Assembly: GCF_023973825.1 (NCBI RefSeq)
Contig: NC_090114.1
Location: forward strand, 124,001-188,000
Source: Plasmodium brasilianum
Lineage: Eukaryota > Apicomplexa > Aconoidasida > Haemosporida > Plasmodiidae
Direction of reading: 5' to 3'
Length of the DNA: 64,000 nt
The number at the start of each line of letters is the position of its first letter. The first letter of the stretch is position 1. Under the pieces are notes generated by a model. The model was not told where the DNA came from, did not search any database, and saw only the letters and a program-made list of their open reading frames with translations. Positions 40,323 through 54,700 of the stretch are shown here, in pieces. A program made the position numbers and the translations under genes.

Positions 40323-43037
40323 TTCTTTATTTATTAAGTAAATATTTAATATTTTAATTTATTTAAAAAAAAAATAATAATAATAATATAATATGGTTCT
40401 AATGAAAAATGGAGCTAGATTTATTTAGAAATTTATTTATATTATATCTTTATAAATCAACAATAAAATTTATATAACTATAATTGATTTTACAATATAT
40501 AAAATGTAAAATAAATTTAAATGTATATAATATAACTTTTATCATTATGTTATTTGAAGATTGAAATAACATACATAAATGTAAAACAATTTGATTTTAT
40601 TCATAAATATTTAAATATATATTTATTTTATTGTAATATATTAAATTAATAATATTTTTCTATTAATTCATTTCAAAATATAATACTAGAAAAAATATAT
40701 ATTATTTCTTATAATTTCATAAAATAATCAGTTTACATAGAATACAGATCATAGAGAATATAGATCATATACAGTTCAATATATTTATACAATAAGTACA
40801 AATCATAAGGATATTTCTTACTAAAAATTCTAAAGGTATAAACAATATATTGTAGGAACTATTTTTTATACTTATAAATAATAATTATTATAATAATAGT
40901 AATAATATATTAAAGAATTAATATTTTGCATCATGTTAAATATAAAAGATTCTTTAGATAATTCCGATGAACATAAAATATTTTATAATGTATCATATAT
41001 TAAAACAATTGAAAATATTTGCTATTACACGATATATCAAGTAATATATATTTTAAAGGAAAATAGAAACATATATTATACATCTGTACAATAATTTTTA
41101 ATTAAATTCAGTTTATACGATTATTTCTATATGAAAAATCTATATATGCATCTACATAATTTTTTTAATTTTTTTTTTTTTTGATATAAAGATTTGGAAA
41201 AAATATTAATATATTTCCATAAAAGAAAAAAAAAAAACATACTGTCACGGTAGAATTATTTCTCTTATCTTTACATATAACATATTCCACACATGAAATA
41301 AATATTTTAAAAAATTATAGAAATACATAATATTAAAAAAAAAAAAAATAAAATAAATAATAAAAATAATTCATTCTTTTGTTAAATTACTCATTATCAA
41401 TATTTTCAATATTTCAATTCTCAAATGCTTACAGATTCTATTCTCATGTTTTGTAGGTTTTAAGAATTCTTTAAAAAAAAATTGTTTATGGGTTCTTTAA
41501 TTGAATAAACAGTAATTCGTAATATTTATATGTTACAACTAAAAAATTTGTTAATATTATAGTATAGATTTTAATTCAATTTGTAAAAAATTAAATTTTA
41601 TAGATTTAAATTATTTACAAAACAGCTGCATGGGAAACATCGTAGATAATACTTATTTAATTAAACATTTAAAAGAAAAATAAAAAAACGTAACTTAAAT
41701 ATTATTTATTAAATAATATCTATCAAAAAAACTATATTTTATATTTATGAATTATGTACTAAAAAACGTACTTTTTTTTAATTAAATATTACTTAAAAAA
41801 TTAACTTTAAAAATAAAATGAATTAGATATTATCAACATTAACTACGTATGTTCTTATATATATTTAAATCAATATTATCCTTTAATATATTTATAGTTA
41901 AGCATAAATAATAAAACAAAATAAAAAACATTTTCATACATAGTTATATCTTTACAGAAAACAATACATTTATTTCCACTATATCTAAGGAATAATTTGA
42001 TTCTTGCAAGTGTATGAACAAATATATATGGGCATATTATTGTGAAAAGATAAATAATAACTAACGAAAACAAATTTAACATATTATCTATTATAATATT
42101 ATTAACCATATTTTATTAATTTAATACTTTAACCAAGGAAAAAATAAAAATATATATGGTATATTCATTTATATATTTTTAATATAATAAATATTTAATT
42201 AATTTTAAAAAATTGTATTAAAACTACATATGCAAGGAATAATAAAAATTTAAATATTTTGAACTCTTAATTTAATTTTTAATGTTTAGAAAAAAAGTTT
42301 TTAAACAATTATAAATAAATAATATTTAATAAATATTATATTTTATTATATACTTAGAATATCATATTTAAATCATGAAAAAAGTACTAATCCTTTGATA
42401 ATAAAAACTACTAAAAAATAGTTCTATAAAATTTGTCTCATAATGCATATTTTATAATATAAATATTAAGTTCATTTGTTGATAAAATTAACATATATAT
42501 ATCATCGCAAAAGAATGTGTTAACTTCTATATATAAAACACCAAAATAAAAAACACAATTATTTGCAGTTTAATGTAATTATAGAATTCTCTAATTACTA
42601 AAACATATAATCCTTTTAAAACACAAAGAATTTATAAAATATAAATCTATATTCTTTACAGACAAAATATAAACTAGCAACGCTTATTAACAAAATTATA
42701 CCTACTGCGATATTATATGTTAATTTTAACGTAAAAATATTTTTCTTTCATAACAGATTCTTGAAATATAAAATTATACATATTAAAGAATAATATTCAA
42801 TTAAGCTGAAAAAAAAATTTATAATAAGAATTGAATAACATTAAAACTTATAATTCACAAAAATCAAAGAACATATGCATTTACTGTTGTATATCAAAAG
42901 AAACAAGTTTATTTATGGTGCTTATAAAATTTTAAGCAGTTATTATCATGTTTATTGAGCGCATGACTATAAATATTACTAGTATTATCTCATATTCAAG
43001 ATATCTCTACAAAAAAAAATATTTCTTGTTAGGTAAC
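40323..43037. other. Spacer within the second fam pair
   Basis: The first 450 bases are the conserved fam 5' flank with the element at 40735-40766. The rest is AT-rich. A 77-codon minus-strand frame at 41876-42109 is hydrophobic but isolated, without signal motifs, splice partners or a paralogue, so it was not called. Confidence 0.5.
40735..40766 (-). promoter_or_regulatory. Conserved upstream element of fam gene 39447
   Basis: The string acatagaatacagatc followed by atagagaatatagatc lies about 420 bp upstream of the ATG at 40322. It closely matches the elements of 14835 and 43038. Confidence 0.4.
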
Positions 43038-44057
43038 TTACCTTTTACTGAATTTTATTTTTTCATATTTTTTAACTTTTTTATGGTAAAAAATTATTCC
43101 TGATATTAGAGTTATACTTAATATAATAAAAGGTAAAAAATATATTAGAATACGAAAAAATTGTCCTAAAATACAGATATCACTAACTTCTTTTGCAGTT
43201 TCACACAGTTGACATACCCTAGATGCTCCAGATGCACTTGGTGTACTGTGTTTAAAGAATCCTCCTAACTTTTTCATCAATTCTATAATTAATGTCCATG
43301 GTTCTTCTGTGGACAAAGATGTTAAATATTTATTGTTTAAACCCAGTACATACAATAAACTAGTTTTTCCTAAAGATCCCATTGCACATTCTAGTATAAA
43401 TATTATTAATAAAAACAAGAAAAATAATACAGGTAAAACAATTCGTAATCCGTATTTTTTGCTTATTATTTTTTTGTAAACCTTTGTACTAATTGTCTTG
43501 TTATTTTTAAGAAAATCCGTGTAATCAAGTTCCTTGAATATTTTTTTTTCTAAATGGGAATATTTTTTTGTTTCAAATGTACAACTTTTATCCTTTAATG
43601 CTTGTCTAAGACCTCCTGCAAATTCTAAAGGAAATTTATTTGGTTGTTTCTTTTTTTCTGAAATATTCTTCTCATTAATTGTATCCTTTTTTTTAGGAAA
43701 TCCATTCATTGGCATTTCCTCTTTTAAACATAAAGCACTTGAATAATCCTTCTTGTATTGTGCTAGTAAACGATAATTTCTTTCATAACAATTTCTACAA
43801 TCATTGCAGTTTTCTTCTAAAGATTTCTTAATCGTACTCTTAAAAACAAAACAATGTAAATATTATTTATATTATATAATAAAATATCTAATGGTAGAAA
43901 AACAGTATTAATAAAAATAGAGCACGAAATATAGGAATAATATGAATATCACTAAATAATATTATTATACCTTATAAATGTAAAAATGGCATATCCAACA
44001 TAAAAAGAAAAAAATAGTAATTTTATTGAATAATGAAATATTAATCTTATTTTCCAT
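43038..44057 (-). CDS. fam-l-like exported two-TM protein (type B)
   Basis: Exon 1 is 44057-43971 (29 codons, start MENKINISLFNKITIF) and exon 2 is 43838-43038, giving 295 residues. The intron is 132 nt, donor gtataa, acceptor gtttttaag. Exon 2 holds NYRLLAQ, a canonical RxLxQ PEXEL at residues 52-56. The type B block KYSHLEKKIFKELDYTDFLK follows. Membrane segments lie at about 160-182 and 256-279, and the tail is YHKKVKKYEKIKFSKR. The loop between the membrane segments has cysteines in VCQLCETAKEVSDIC, and the N-terminal part of exon 2 has a Cys cluster (ENCNDCRNC) not seen in the other type B genes. The downstream neighbour 39447 is type A. Confidence 0.86.
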
Positions 44058-46159
44058 AATATAGATATTTAAAACTGTAATATTCCTAACAACAATATAA
44101 TAATATAGTATTCCTTTAATTATAGAGGACAAAAATATTATTTTATTATTTTTTATTTTTTCATAAAAACTTACTAAGTATATAACTTTAAATTTTTTAC
44201 GAAAGAAAGAAAATTAACTTTAAAAATAAACTATAAATTTTTTTCTTAATATTACTTATAATGAAATAAATTTAATTAAAATAATATGAGGTAAATTCAT
44301 TAATAAATATTTAAAATATATAAATTATTTATTTAACAAAGTAATTAAATAGTTTTCTTTTAGTTCCTTTCAATATAAAATAAAAAAATATATATATGAT
44401 TCTTTAACATTTAGAAACATTAAGTATATATAGAATACAGAATGTAGAGAATATAGATATTACATTTTTCTATATTTTAAAAAAAGCTTCACTATTTTCA
44501 ATAATTCTTTCCTATGAATTATACAATTTTTGTTAAAATTATATTTGGAAATAAGAGGTTATTCCTAAATTAATATAAATTTTTATACCAGTATTATAAC
44601 AGTAATTATATATTAAGTAAAAAATAATTTGCGCTACATTATACTTTATATTAGCTATAGTATTACCATTAGACACTACATAAACTTATGCAATATTTAT
44701 AACTTATATTATATACACAAAATAATATTTATAAAAATTCAAATAATATATTATAAAAGTATATATTTCAATGTAAATATATATTGAACTTTTATTTTTG
44801 TGACATAAATTTTGAAGGATATATTATTTAATTATATATATTCTATGCCATCTTGCATAAATTAAAAGTTTTTAAAATCATAGACTTTTATTTATCATTA
44901 GTCATTTAATATGTATATTTAAAAGACATGTATTACAAATGTAATAAGTAATATATAGAATAATGTTTGTAACATTTATTTTAACATATGAGTAATCCTT
45001 CCAAAATAATGTACTTTAATTAGATTAAAGCGAAGAATGAATATAATTTGTTTTTATGCACATATTTTATCAACAATATTTTATATAATAAAGAATTGAC
45101 TTCAACAATTACGTAAGTAAAAAGTAAAATGAAATATGTACATTAAGTTCCTTATTTAAATATAAAGTTTCACAAATTCTTAAATTCATTAGGTTTTATT
45201 AATATTTTGTTTTTTAAAAGAGAATTATACTATTGTTCATTTATAATTTCATTCTTGAATTATAAGAAATATATAACAATCTTATAAAAATATTTTTACG
45301 TCAAATAATTTATGAAAAATTTATATCTTATAATATGTTTATTAAAAAGCTGTTTTGTCGTGTTTATTTTAAATAAAAAATATATACCACTACAAAAAAA
45401 CTAATAATTTAAATTTAATAAATTGAAAAACGATGTAATACATTAATATTTAAAGTCAGATATGATAAAATGTTTATAATGATAATTTAAACGATCACTT
45501 ACAATAATTAGATGAAAAAAAATTATTTCATTATTTGAGCGACGTTATATTAATTGCGATTTTATATATTAAATTAATCAATCACATATTTATTATAATA
45601 CAGTTCTAGTTAAAACATTTGCACATATAATTTTTAAATATATTTCACATATTTTTATATATAATATATAGTAATGAACATATCACATTTTTATAAATCA
45701 AGAAAAATATATTATATATATTTATATATTAAGTCAAAATATTAAACTATTTCAAAACAATTAATTTTAATACTAAATAAAATATAGAAACAAGATAACT
45801 GTTAAAAATATTATATATATTTCTTTTTAATTTTTTGTATGAATAAAGCTTTTTATACTATCTAGGTTGCGTAAAAAAAAATTTATAAGTATAAAAGGAA
45901 TAATTTTTTTTAAGAACAATTCCATTAAGAATAAAAAAAATATTTATTAGATACATAACGAATATTATATATGATAACTCTATATTAATTTTAATCTGTA
46001 TTTAACTTTATTTCCTTCTACTTTATTGGCATATATAGTTCTATGTTTTTTAACAGCATATAAATAATCACTAAAATATATAATTAAATAACTAACAATA
46101 ATACAGATTTACACCCTTTCACATAATTATATAATCGTATTAGTATTCTTTCTCTAATT
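44058..46159. other. Spacer upstream of fam gene 43038
   Basis: Starts with the fam-type 5' flank including the element at 44427-44459. No gene is seen in the AT-rich remainder. Confidence 0.5.
44427..44459 (-). promoter_or_regulatory. Conserved upstream element of fam gene 43038
   Basis: The string tatatagaatacagaa followed by tgtagagaatatagata lies about 385 bp upstream of the ATG at 44057. It is the clearest version of the element shared by the fam genes. Confidence 0.45.
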
Positions 46160-46640
46160 TATAATAAATTTTCTAATAGGATATGAAATAAAAAAAGTAA
46201 TAAATGTACATTAATGGAAAATATTTCTACGCAGCCAATTATAGAACAGTACTTATAAATAAGTAATATTCTAAACTTCTATCTTTTAGAAGTATTAGTA
46301 CAATTTATTTTCATACACATAGAAATGAGACACACATATAATAGTTTTTTAACAATAAATATATGTATCACGGAAAAAGGATTATATAAAACATTAGTCG
46401 ATATCTTAATAAATTTACTGATTACAGCTTTTGAATTATTTTATCTATATACTAAAACTTTTTATCATATTCTTTATCGACATTATAACAGTCATCTATT
46501 TAAACATCATATCCATTTTCAAATAACATATCATAAATCGTATATTATTTGTTCCCTTCTTATTTTCTGATAATAATATATAAGCTCTTCTATCTAATAT
46601 TCCAAGTGTATGGTTCTAACAAACTAATAATTCTTTAAAG
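46160..46640 (-). pseudogene. Decayed exported-protein gene with degenerate PEXEL
   Basis: On the minus strand, from a possible acceptor tttgttag near 46620, one frame reads TLGILDRRAYILLSENKKG. This lines up with the start of fam exon 2 (TLGRKLD..YRLLAK) but has Ile where the PEXEL Arg should be. Further on, another frame gives ENGYDV, a stop, then IDDCYNVDKEYDKKF and YIDKIIQKL with stops between. A final hydrophobic piece contains KFRILLIYKYCSIIGCVEIF before a stop. It is therefore a broken exported-protein gene with a PEXEL-type N-terminus; the D/Y/K-rich middle differs from fam-l/m, so it may be another exported family. The 81-codon open frame on the plus strand (46325-46570) is its shadow. 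Confidence 0.45.
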
Positions 46641-49399
46641 GTACACTAGAACGAAAATAAAAAGTTTTCATTATTTATAATATACTAAACATGCTTACTC
46701 AAATGAATTTTCCACATAAATAGATATAAATTTTTATATAACATGAAGAACAAATAAATACACATCAAATTTTCTCCCATGTTATTGTAACACATTACTG
46801 AAATTATAAAATATCCATATAAAAAGTACAAGAAAAATTATTTTAGCTAAAAAAATGTCATTTTTTAATTTATGTATGAACTAATGAATTTTATAATATA
46901 TATAAAAGTAACTAAAAAATTCACTGTAAATTAACATGACTTCGACAAAAAGGTAAATTTATTCTCGCTGCTATATTATTTTTAAAAAAGGTGCTAATTT
47001 GTATTAGTATAATACAATTAAAAGTAGAAATAAAAAAAGAATACTTTAAAAATAATTTTGAAAAATTTTGCAATAAAGTTTATTATCAAAAAAGAAATAT
47101 CAAAATATATTTTTTTTTAATAATAATTATTTTAATAAATCCTTAATATATATATATATACATTAGTAATATAAGAGCACAATTCTGAATTTTAGTTATC
47201 AGTGCTTTTCAAAAAAGCAAAATAACTTTTCCATTAAGAATAACCATTTTATTTTAAAATTAGAATAAAAAAAATATATATATTTTGAGACCTGTTACAC
47301 AGGCATATATTATGAATATAGCTATTAATTTTTTTGTCAGATTACTAATAATAAGCTTAATTATTTGTAGATGTTATACCTATAAATACTATTATATAAT
47401 TAAAAAACATAAATTATATTATAGAATATAATAATATCCATGGTACGAAAAAAAAATTTATAATAAAAGAAATTTTTTTTTCTAGAACAAGTTATAATCT
47501 AATATATTCCATATACTTAGAACATAAAGAACATTTATACAAGAATATTTTGGATATTCCTCTTTAGTAAATAATTAGTGTGCAAAATACTTATACGTCA
47601 AAAAGTACTATCCAATTTAACTTTTTTATATATACGTATAATATTATTAAATGTTTAATACTATTACTTCATATAACTTGAAATAATACAGTATGTGCAT
47701 TATGTCTAAAAATAAATTAATTAAATTTAAGAATTAAATAATTTCTAATTTCTTTTTTTTTTTTTGGTTTAACATATAAATTTGTAAGTTATAGAAAAAT
47801 TATAATATGATAAATTAAAAAAAAATATGTAAAAAGGAATGTACTAAAAAAAAATTTCAAAAGAAACTAATATCTTCGGGAAATACAGAACAATATATAT
47901 AATAAAATATAAAAAAAATTTGAAAAAATATTTAATGCGTTATTTTTCTATTTGATATTATAAATGAAGAGATAAGTGCGTATATTTTTTATTGATGTAT
48001 AAATAAATATTACAAAACAACGTGTAGTATATTACAACTTTCTTGTAATTTAGAAAAATAAAATAAACTATATATTTTTTTAAATACAGCTACAAAGAAT
48101 AAATATTTATATTCCATAATGTTTTTTCAATATAGTGAATGTAGACAATTACAAAAATATAAAATAATAGCTATACTATTTCAATTGTATAATAATTTAT
48201 CGATATTAATTTGTATAATCAAATTACTTTTCTAAAAAATAATTAAAAGAGAATATAAAAAATCTTTAAAATTAGGTTATAAAATATATATTACCTTATA
48301 GAATAGCTCAAGAATAAAATAATAATTTTCTTATTCGAAGTTTTCATACATATATATTATATATATACATATAAACATAGTTAAAAATCTTCTGGATCTT
48401 AGATCTTTAAATGTTTTTTTTATTTGCATTTTAATTATTATGTATAAATTTAAAATTTATTTTTATATAAAAAACTATAAGAGCGCAACTTAGGAAATAA
48501 TATCATATATTATTAAGAACACATAATGATAAAAATTATATAAACATACTAGATTATAATTATATATTATTTTCTAAAATTTGGCATAATTAATTTAGCT
48601 GGTAATTATTAGATAATTAACTTTTTCCTATATTTATTTATTCATGTTATAATTTTTAAAAATATTCATGCAAATTTAAATTAATTATGCATATTCAGTA
48701 AAATGAAAAAATGAACTATAAATAATTTTTATTTTTCTTGAAATATTTAACCAAGTCCCAAATGAGTGAATGCAATATCAACAAATAACATTACTAAGTA
48801 TATATATTTATTTTATATACTCATACCTGTTAATTCATACATATATATTTGTAGTAATCCCTTAAATATCTCTTAAAATATTGTAGATACAAAATCTCTG
48901 GTAATATTCATTTCTAATAAATATATTTTTTTCAATTTTAGATTAAGTCTCTTTTAATTTGTTCTTACAGTTATAATAATAATAATGAGTTATACTACTT
49001 TTTTATTTTAATTTTTTTTTTAAAATTAATTAACGTGTATTATTCATATTTCCAATGAAATTATTATTTACCTATTGCTTTATTAAGTAATATTTTTACA
49101 ACCATCATTATTATAGAACTATTAAATTTCTTCTATAATACTAATACTATTATGAGCGCTATTGAAATATGTTAACAAAAGCATAAATATGTTAATATTA
49201 TCATTAAATTGAGGATATTTAGGAGCTTTATCAAAGTGTCTTTCACTTTAGACTAAAATTTTACTGACATATTTATTCTAATTAATTTATTCTTGTAAAC
49301 CATATATAATAGTTTCATATTACAAATAAGTTTACATATATTAATTATTATTATGTTTAAATAAAAAAAAAAATAACAAAAAATATGGTATAATTTTTT
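46641..49399. other. Spacer
   Basis: AT-rich with no supported gene. A short ATGACTTCGACAAAAAG|gtaaat string at 46936-46958 resembles a PIR first exon, but no exon 2 follows. Confidence 0.45.
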
Positions 49400-51720
49400 T
49401 TTTTTATTTACAAATGAATTAATACTTTATATGCAAAATATGCATATTCATATTGTTTGTGCATCAATTTCATTAGTACGTGGATATATATCCTTACATG
49501 CTTGTTTATGCGTGGTGAGTAACAGAAAAATGTGTATGTACTCATAAGTATGCCTTACCTGTATATATATGTGTATTCATAAACTTTGTCCTATAGCACA
49601 GCAACGCATTAATATCTTTTATTTTTTCTCTTTGTGCTTTTTCACGTTATACATTTCTATTAAAATAGTGTTTTATTTTTCTTAATGTATAGAATGAATA
49701 AATGAGTTAAGACCCAGTAAAGTAATACTTGATAAAGTTAATAAAAAGTACGATTGCAATTTTGACGTAATATAATATGGTGCATAGTTAAAACAGTATA
49801 CTGCACAAATAATTAATTTAATCTCCGTCCTCTTTAGGTGGCTTATATTTTTGTTCATACTCCTTTTCTTTATTAATATCTTAAGAAAAATAACTATTTC
49901 AGAGATCATTATACATTGATCATAGTCTTCCTAGATATGTATCAGAATTTTAACATTTTCATCATGTATCTTATATATATAAACTTTTATTATATGCACA
50001 TCTACAGTGTTGATGCATAAGATGGTAACACAAGAAGATTCCTTTAACTAAATGCCTATATGTAAATGTTTGTATACACATAAGCATGTACGCGAATTTA
50101 GTATTTTTTAATGCGAATATTCTAACAAATAAAAGGAATGAAAGATCACGAAAAAAAAAGAAAAATTATACACATACACATGAATTTTACATGCATAAAA
50201 AAATTTATAAATGAGTAGCGCTATCATATGTATATAAAATGGCATTCATACAATTACGTACTCAAAATATTTCAGTTATTTTTATATATAAAATTACTTT
50301 CCACTAGATAATATAATATATGATTTATTTTGTTATAATTGATCTATGTACGCATTAAAGTCTTTGTAAGAGTATTCTTATGATGGAGACAATAACATAA
50401 AAAACTTTTACATATATGTGCATAAATTTTAATTATAATAAGAAACTGATGAAATGATATCGTAAATACAGAAAGGTAAAGAATGACATAAAATTAATTT
50501 AATTTCTCTTATTTGTTCAAAATTTATCATATGCACTCTCTCCAGATGTAAAGGCTTCCATAAAGACCTTTAAAAATATGATTAAATTATTCAAAGTATT
50601 TTAATATGTATAAAAATAAATATGCATTTTATGAAATTTAGTAAGGTACATTATGTGAGAACGCATGAATGGACACATAATTCTATCGGCTTCATGCATT
50701 CACATACACATACTTATGTGTACATAGATGTATACAATATAGCAACACATATGATAGATAAAAAGTTTTCTAAATAAATAAATAATATCACTTATTATCC
50801 CAAATTTATATGGAATACATAATTAACGAATTTATTTTCTTAGTTTTTTATCTTTGCACACGAACTAAGAGAACAAAAAATAAATAAGAATATGTTTTAA
50901 ACAGTTACCATTCCATATGTTTTTTTTTTCATTTTTCTTTTGCATTAACCATTTATATTGTTATCCGTTTCCCTTTTTTGGAAGAATATCTTTCTAGTTG
51001 TTCACTCACCAATGAGAACAAGGAAAAAAAAAAAAAGAGATATTAAAATATACAGTACACTAATATATTTGTTTTCATGCTTAATTATATATTATGTTAT
51101 ATAATTTTTTTTTTTATGTTTCCCGTTTTCATTTATTCTTGTCTTACTTTCGTATATATACTCATCTACCATTTTACTACTTCTCATTCTATCTTTTTCA
51201 GATAAACCTTCTTTTAGAAATATTCAGCTCTCCTAATACAAAATAATGTAACCAAAAAAAGGGAAGTCCTTTTTTTATTATATGCATATTACTATTCTTA
51301 TAATGTACATATTATTAGTACTCCATATTCTTCATTATTTATTTTACTAAAATGTTTTCATGCAATATACAAATTAATAGCACGATACGTAGTATACTAA
51401 AAACGGAAAGTGACTTAAATTATAGAATTATATTTACATATATTACAACATCTCGACACTCATTTAACACTTCAACGATTTTTCAATGTCACAATCGGAA
51501 TTATAATTTTTCATTTTTATAATAATTGCTATACAAGTTCATTAAAAAACATTCAATAATTTCATTTTTTTTAATTATATTTTTTCTCATATTAATTTCA
51601 ATAAAAAAACGATGCAAAAAGGTGAAGTAAAACAGGGAAATCAAAAAATAGATAAAAGGGAGAGATAAAAAAAGTGAAGAACGTTTTAAAAATATATATA
51701 CATAAGTAATATATATTTAG
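49400..51720. other. Compositionally distinct block
   Basis: This block is richer in G and C and in mixed words such as acatatgtgcat, catgcattcacatacac and gtatgtactcataag than the flanking A/T spacer. It resembles introns and UTRs of Plasmodium core genes more than subtelomeric spacer. It holds the spliced gene candidate at 49818-51514. No RNA gene was recognised in it. Confidence 0.45.
49818..51514 (-). CDS. Candidate intron-rich gene, unknown function
   Basis: Several short coding-like pieces lie on the minus strand with plausible splice signals. A possible first exon is 51514-51471 (MKNYNSDCDIEKSL, donor gtgtta). A possible internal exon is 51210-51148 (GLSEKDRMRSSKMVDEYIYE, acceptor ctaaaag, donor gtaaga). 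Another is 50567-50537 (VFMEAFTSGE, acceptor tttttaaag, donor gtgcat). A possible last exon is 49879-49818 (INKEKEYEQKYKPPKEDGD then TAA, acceptor tttttcttaag). The last two join in frame. Exons between 51148 and 50567 are unresolved, and the final intron would be long (about 657 nt). The residue use is varied and charged, unlike random frames here. I do not recognise the protein. The 75-codon frame at 49682-49909 overlaps the last exon in another frame and is not used. Confidence 0.28.
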
Positions 51721-54700
51721 TTACTCATATGTACATGGAAATACTTATAAAAAATTAAGAAAAAGAGAGAAGAATAATAAAATATGAATATGGAATGTAG
51801 ATATACATGAACAAATTTGTATAATAAAAATTTAATCAAATACTGAAATAAACAAAAAAAAGAATAAACCAAACTTAGGAAGATATTAGTGACAAACAAG
51901 AACCTATACAATGTTGGTAATAAATTATTACTCTATAAATAATAAAAGTAATAAGGATAAATATTTTTTTCTTCCTACTTATAGCTTTACCTACTCTAAA
52001 ATATACCATTATAAATAAAAAAAGGAACTATAGATATTAACATTGTAACAATTACAAAAAGGATTTCCTTATTTTCTTATATTTTATAATAGTTAATTAT
52101 TTTATCAAGTTCAAAAATTTTTATTATTTTAATTTATTAATAATTATTTTAAATATTATATTACAATATTTTATATATATGTCACCATATTATACCATAT
52201 GAAATAACATTTACGTATACATTAAATTATGAGAGGAATTAAATTACCATATAACACTTTATCTACTAAACATATGTTATTTTTTTATTTATATATTTAT
52301 TTCTACAAATTATATTTTTTTACTAATTAAAAACAAGAAAATTTTAATTAATTCCATTTTTTTTATTTTAATTAATATATTTAATATATTTTCTTCAGTT
52401 TATTTCAATTGTTCTCTTTTAAATATAATAATAATTTTTAATATATAAGATATAATATTACGTAAATTGAGAAACATTACAAATGTATTTATAACAATTA
52501 TATATCATATTAATATATTTTATCCAACAAAAGTGCGCTATATATATTTATTAACCTTTTTCCATATTCATATCATACAAAAATAATTATATTTTTATCT
52601 TCCATATAACTAAAAATTAATGCTTGTCTTATAGTAATAATCAAAAATAATATTACATTACTTGATTAATTATTGTGCACATAATAATATTTTAACTATA
52701 TTTAAAACATTACATATTAATTAAACAGAAATAAATGTATAAAAGTTTTAGAAAAAAATGACTTTGTATATATCCTCTCTAATACATTTGTTTCATCATG
52801 CATTTTATAATAATTATTATATAATAAAAATACATAATATTTTAAATATCTTTATGTATTTACCTTTATTAAAATATCATATCCACCTCTAATTAACGTA
52901 CATAGATTTATTATGTAACTAAAGTTTAATTTCGCACATGAAACTATCATTTTATGAAATAAGTGCATATTACATGAGAAATTTTTTCAATGTTTCAAAT
53001 ATATACTACAAACATTATTATATGAGCAAACAGTTAAAAAGATAAAAAAAAATTCCTTTACAAAAGTACATTTTATCTTAATAAGAACAACATAAATATT
53101 AAAATATCAAGAGTTTCAATATAATATATATGAAATCCCCAAAATATAATAGCTTATATATTATTAAAAATCTTTCTGAATGTCAGATGAACACATATTT
53201 AGATATCTTTAGCATTTATATATATTATAATTGAAAAAATACCAGTTTTGATATAATTAGCTCTTTTACAATATATTATTTTTATTAATTAGAATTGGAA
53301 ATGTAAAAAAAAAAAAAAATGTATAAATATAATATAGTAATGTAATTATTCTATATACACGTATACGCACATCTATTTTACGTACATAAAAAAAATATTT
53401 TTATAATATAAATTAATATATAATATTAAAAAACCAAAAAATATATGAAAAATTTTTATTAAAAATTTTTAATAGCAATATTTTTTACTTTCATCATATA
53501 AGTTTGTCTATATGTATTGGTCTTCTTTTTTCGACTGAATTAGTATACTAATACAAAGAAAAAGCATTCATGCATTATTAAATTTATAAAACGATGAGAT
53601 ATACTAGGTATATGTATAACTAAAACATATATTTATGTTACATCTTCATTTGAATAGATAAAAAAACAAAGATAAAAAATTAAATTATTATTAATATGTT
53701 TGCTTGTAAAACCATAAATATTACATCTATTCAGTTAGAACATGAACAAATGAATATAGTAAATTATTAATTACCTCTACATAAACCTTACCTAACAACG
53801 AAAAATAATAATTTGTATTTATGAATTGTCTATCAAAAAAAAAATATATATATATTATTTACTTTTATTTTATTTAAAAAATGAATTATATAGATATAAA
53901 ATAATATCTAATTCATAGAATAAACTATAAAAATCCTTATTTTATTCTAAAATAATATTAGTTCATTAATTAATATATATATTTATATGAAACATAATAA
54001 ATATATCTGAAAAAATACCTGCACATTAATATAGGTTTATTCAAAATATATATTTATTTTAAATATCTTCAATGATAATGTAGTTTTTTATATTCTTATA
54101 TATTTAAGATATTACCAATGAGAAAAAGTATAAAAAGCATATATGCATATTATATATAAATAGATGATTACATTTAATTCTTTAATTTAATCTTGTAGAA
54201 ATGTAAAAAATAAAAAAAAATATATATTATATATATATATATAATTTTTGAATATAATATATAATAATTAATTTTTTACAATCTTGCATTAATACCGCAA
54301 CTAAACATAATAATAAATTAGTATATGCTTTTTCCTCATAATTTAATTGTGAGAATTAAATATTCCTAATTTATTCAATAATTATAACTAAATCTTATTT
54401 AATAAAGATATTTTTAAACTGTGAGCTTACATTTTCCCTTTAAATTATGAAAAATGATCGTATCATTTATTAAAAAGACAATTATAATAAATATATTTAT
54501 AATACATATATCATTAAACGAATTATATAGAATTAGTATTGAGTTTATATTTGGTAAAAACAAAAAATAAAAATATATATATCAGTGGTACAAGGCATAT
54601 TTACTTCGTTTCATTAAATACAAAATAACATTCTTTTATTTTTAATATAAAACTAATAATACATTTTTATAAATGTGTGGTCACGTTATATTTTTACAGT

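Noticed and set aside
41876..42109. 77-codon hydrophobic minus-strand open frame
   Set aside because: Looks membrane-like only because of T-rich codons; no start context, splice signals or paralogue.
46936..46958. Possible PIR-type first exon ATGACTTCGACAAAAAG|gtaaat
   Set aside because: No PIR exon 2 follows within several hundred bases; too short to support alone.
51717..51911. 64-codon Phe/Leu/Tyr-rich minus-strand frame
   Set aside because: Opposite strand is A/G-rich low complexity, which produces such frames by chance.
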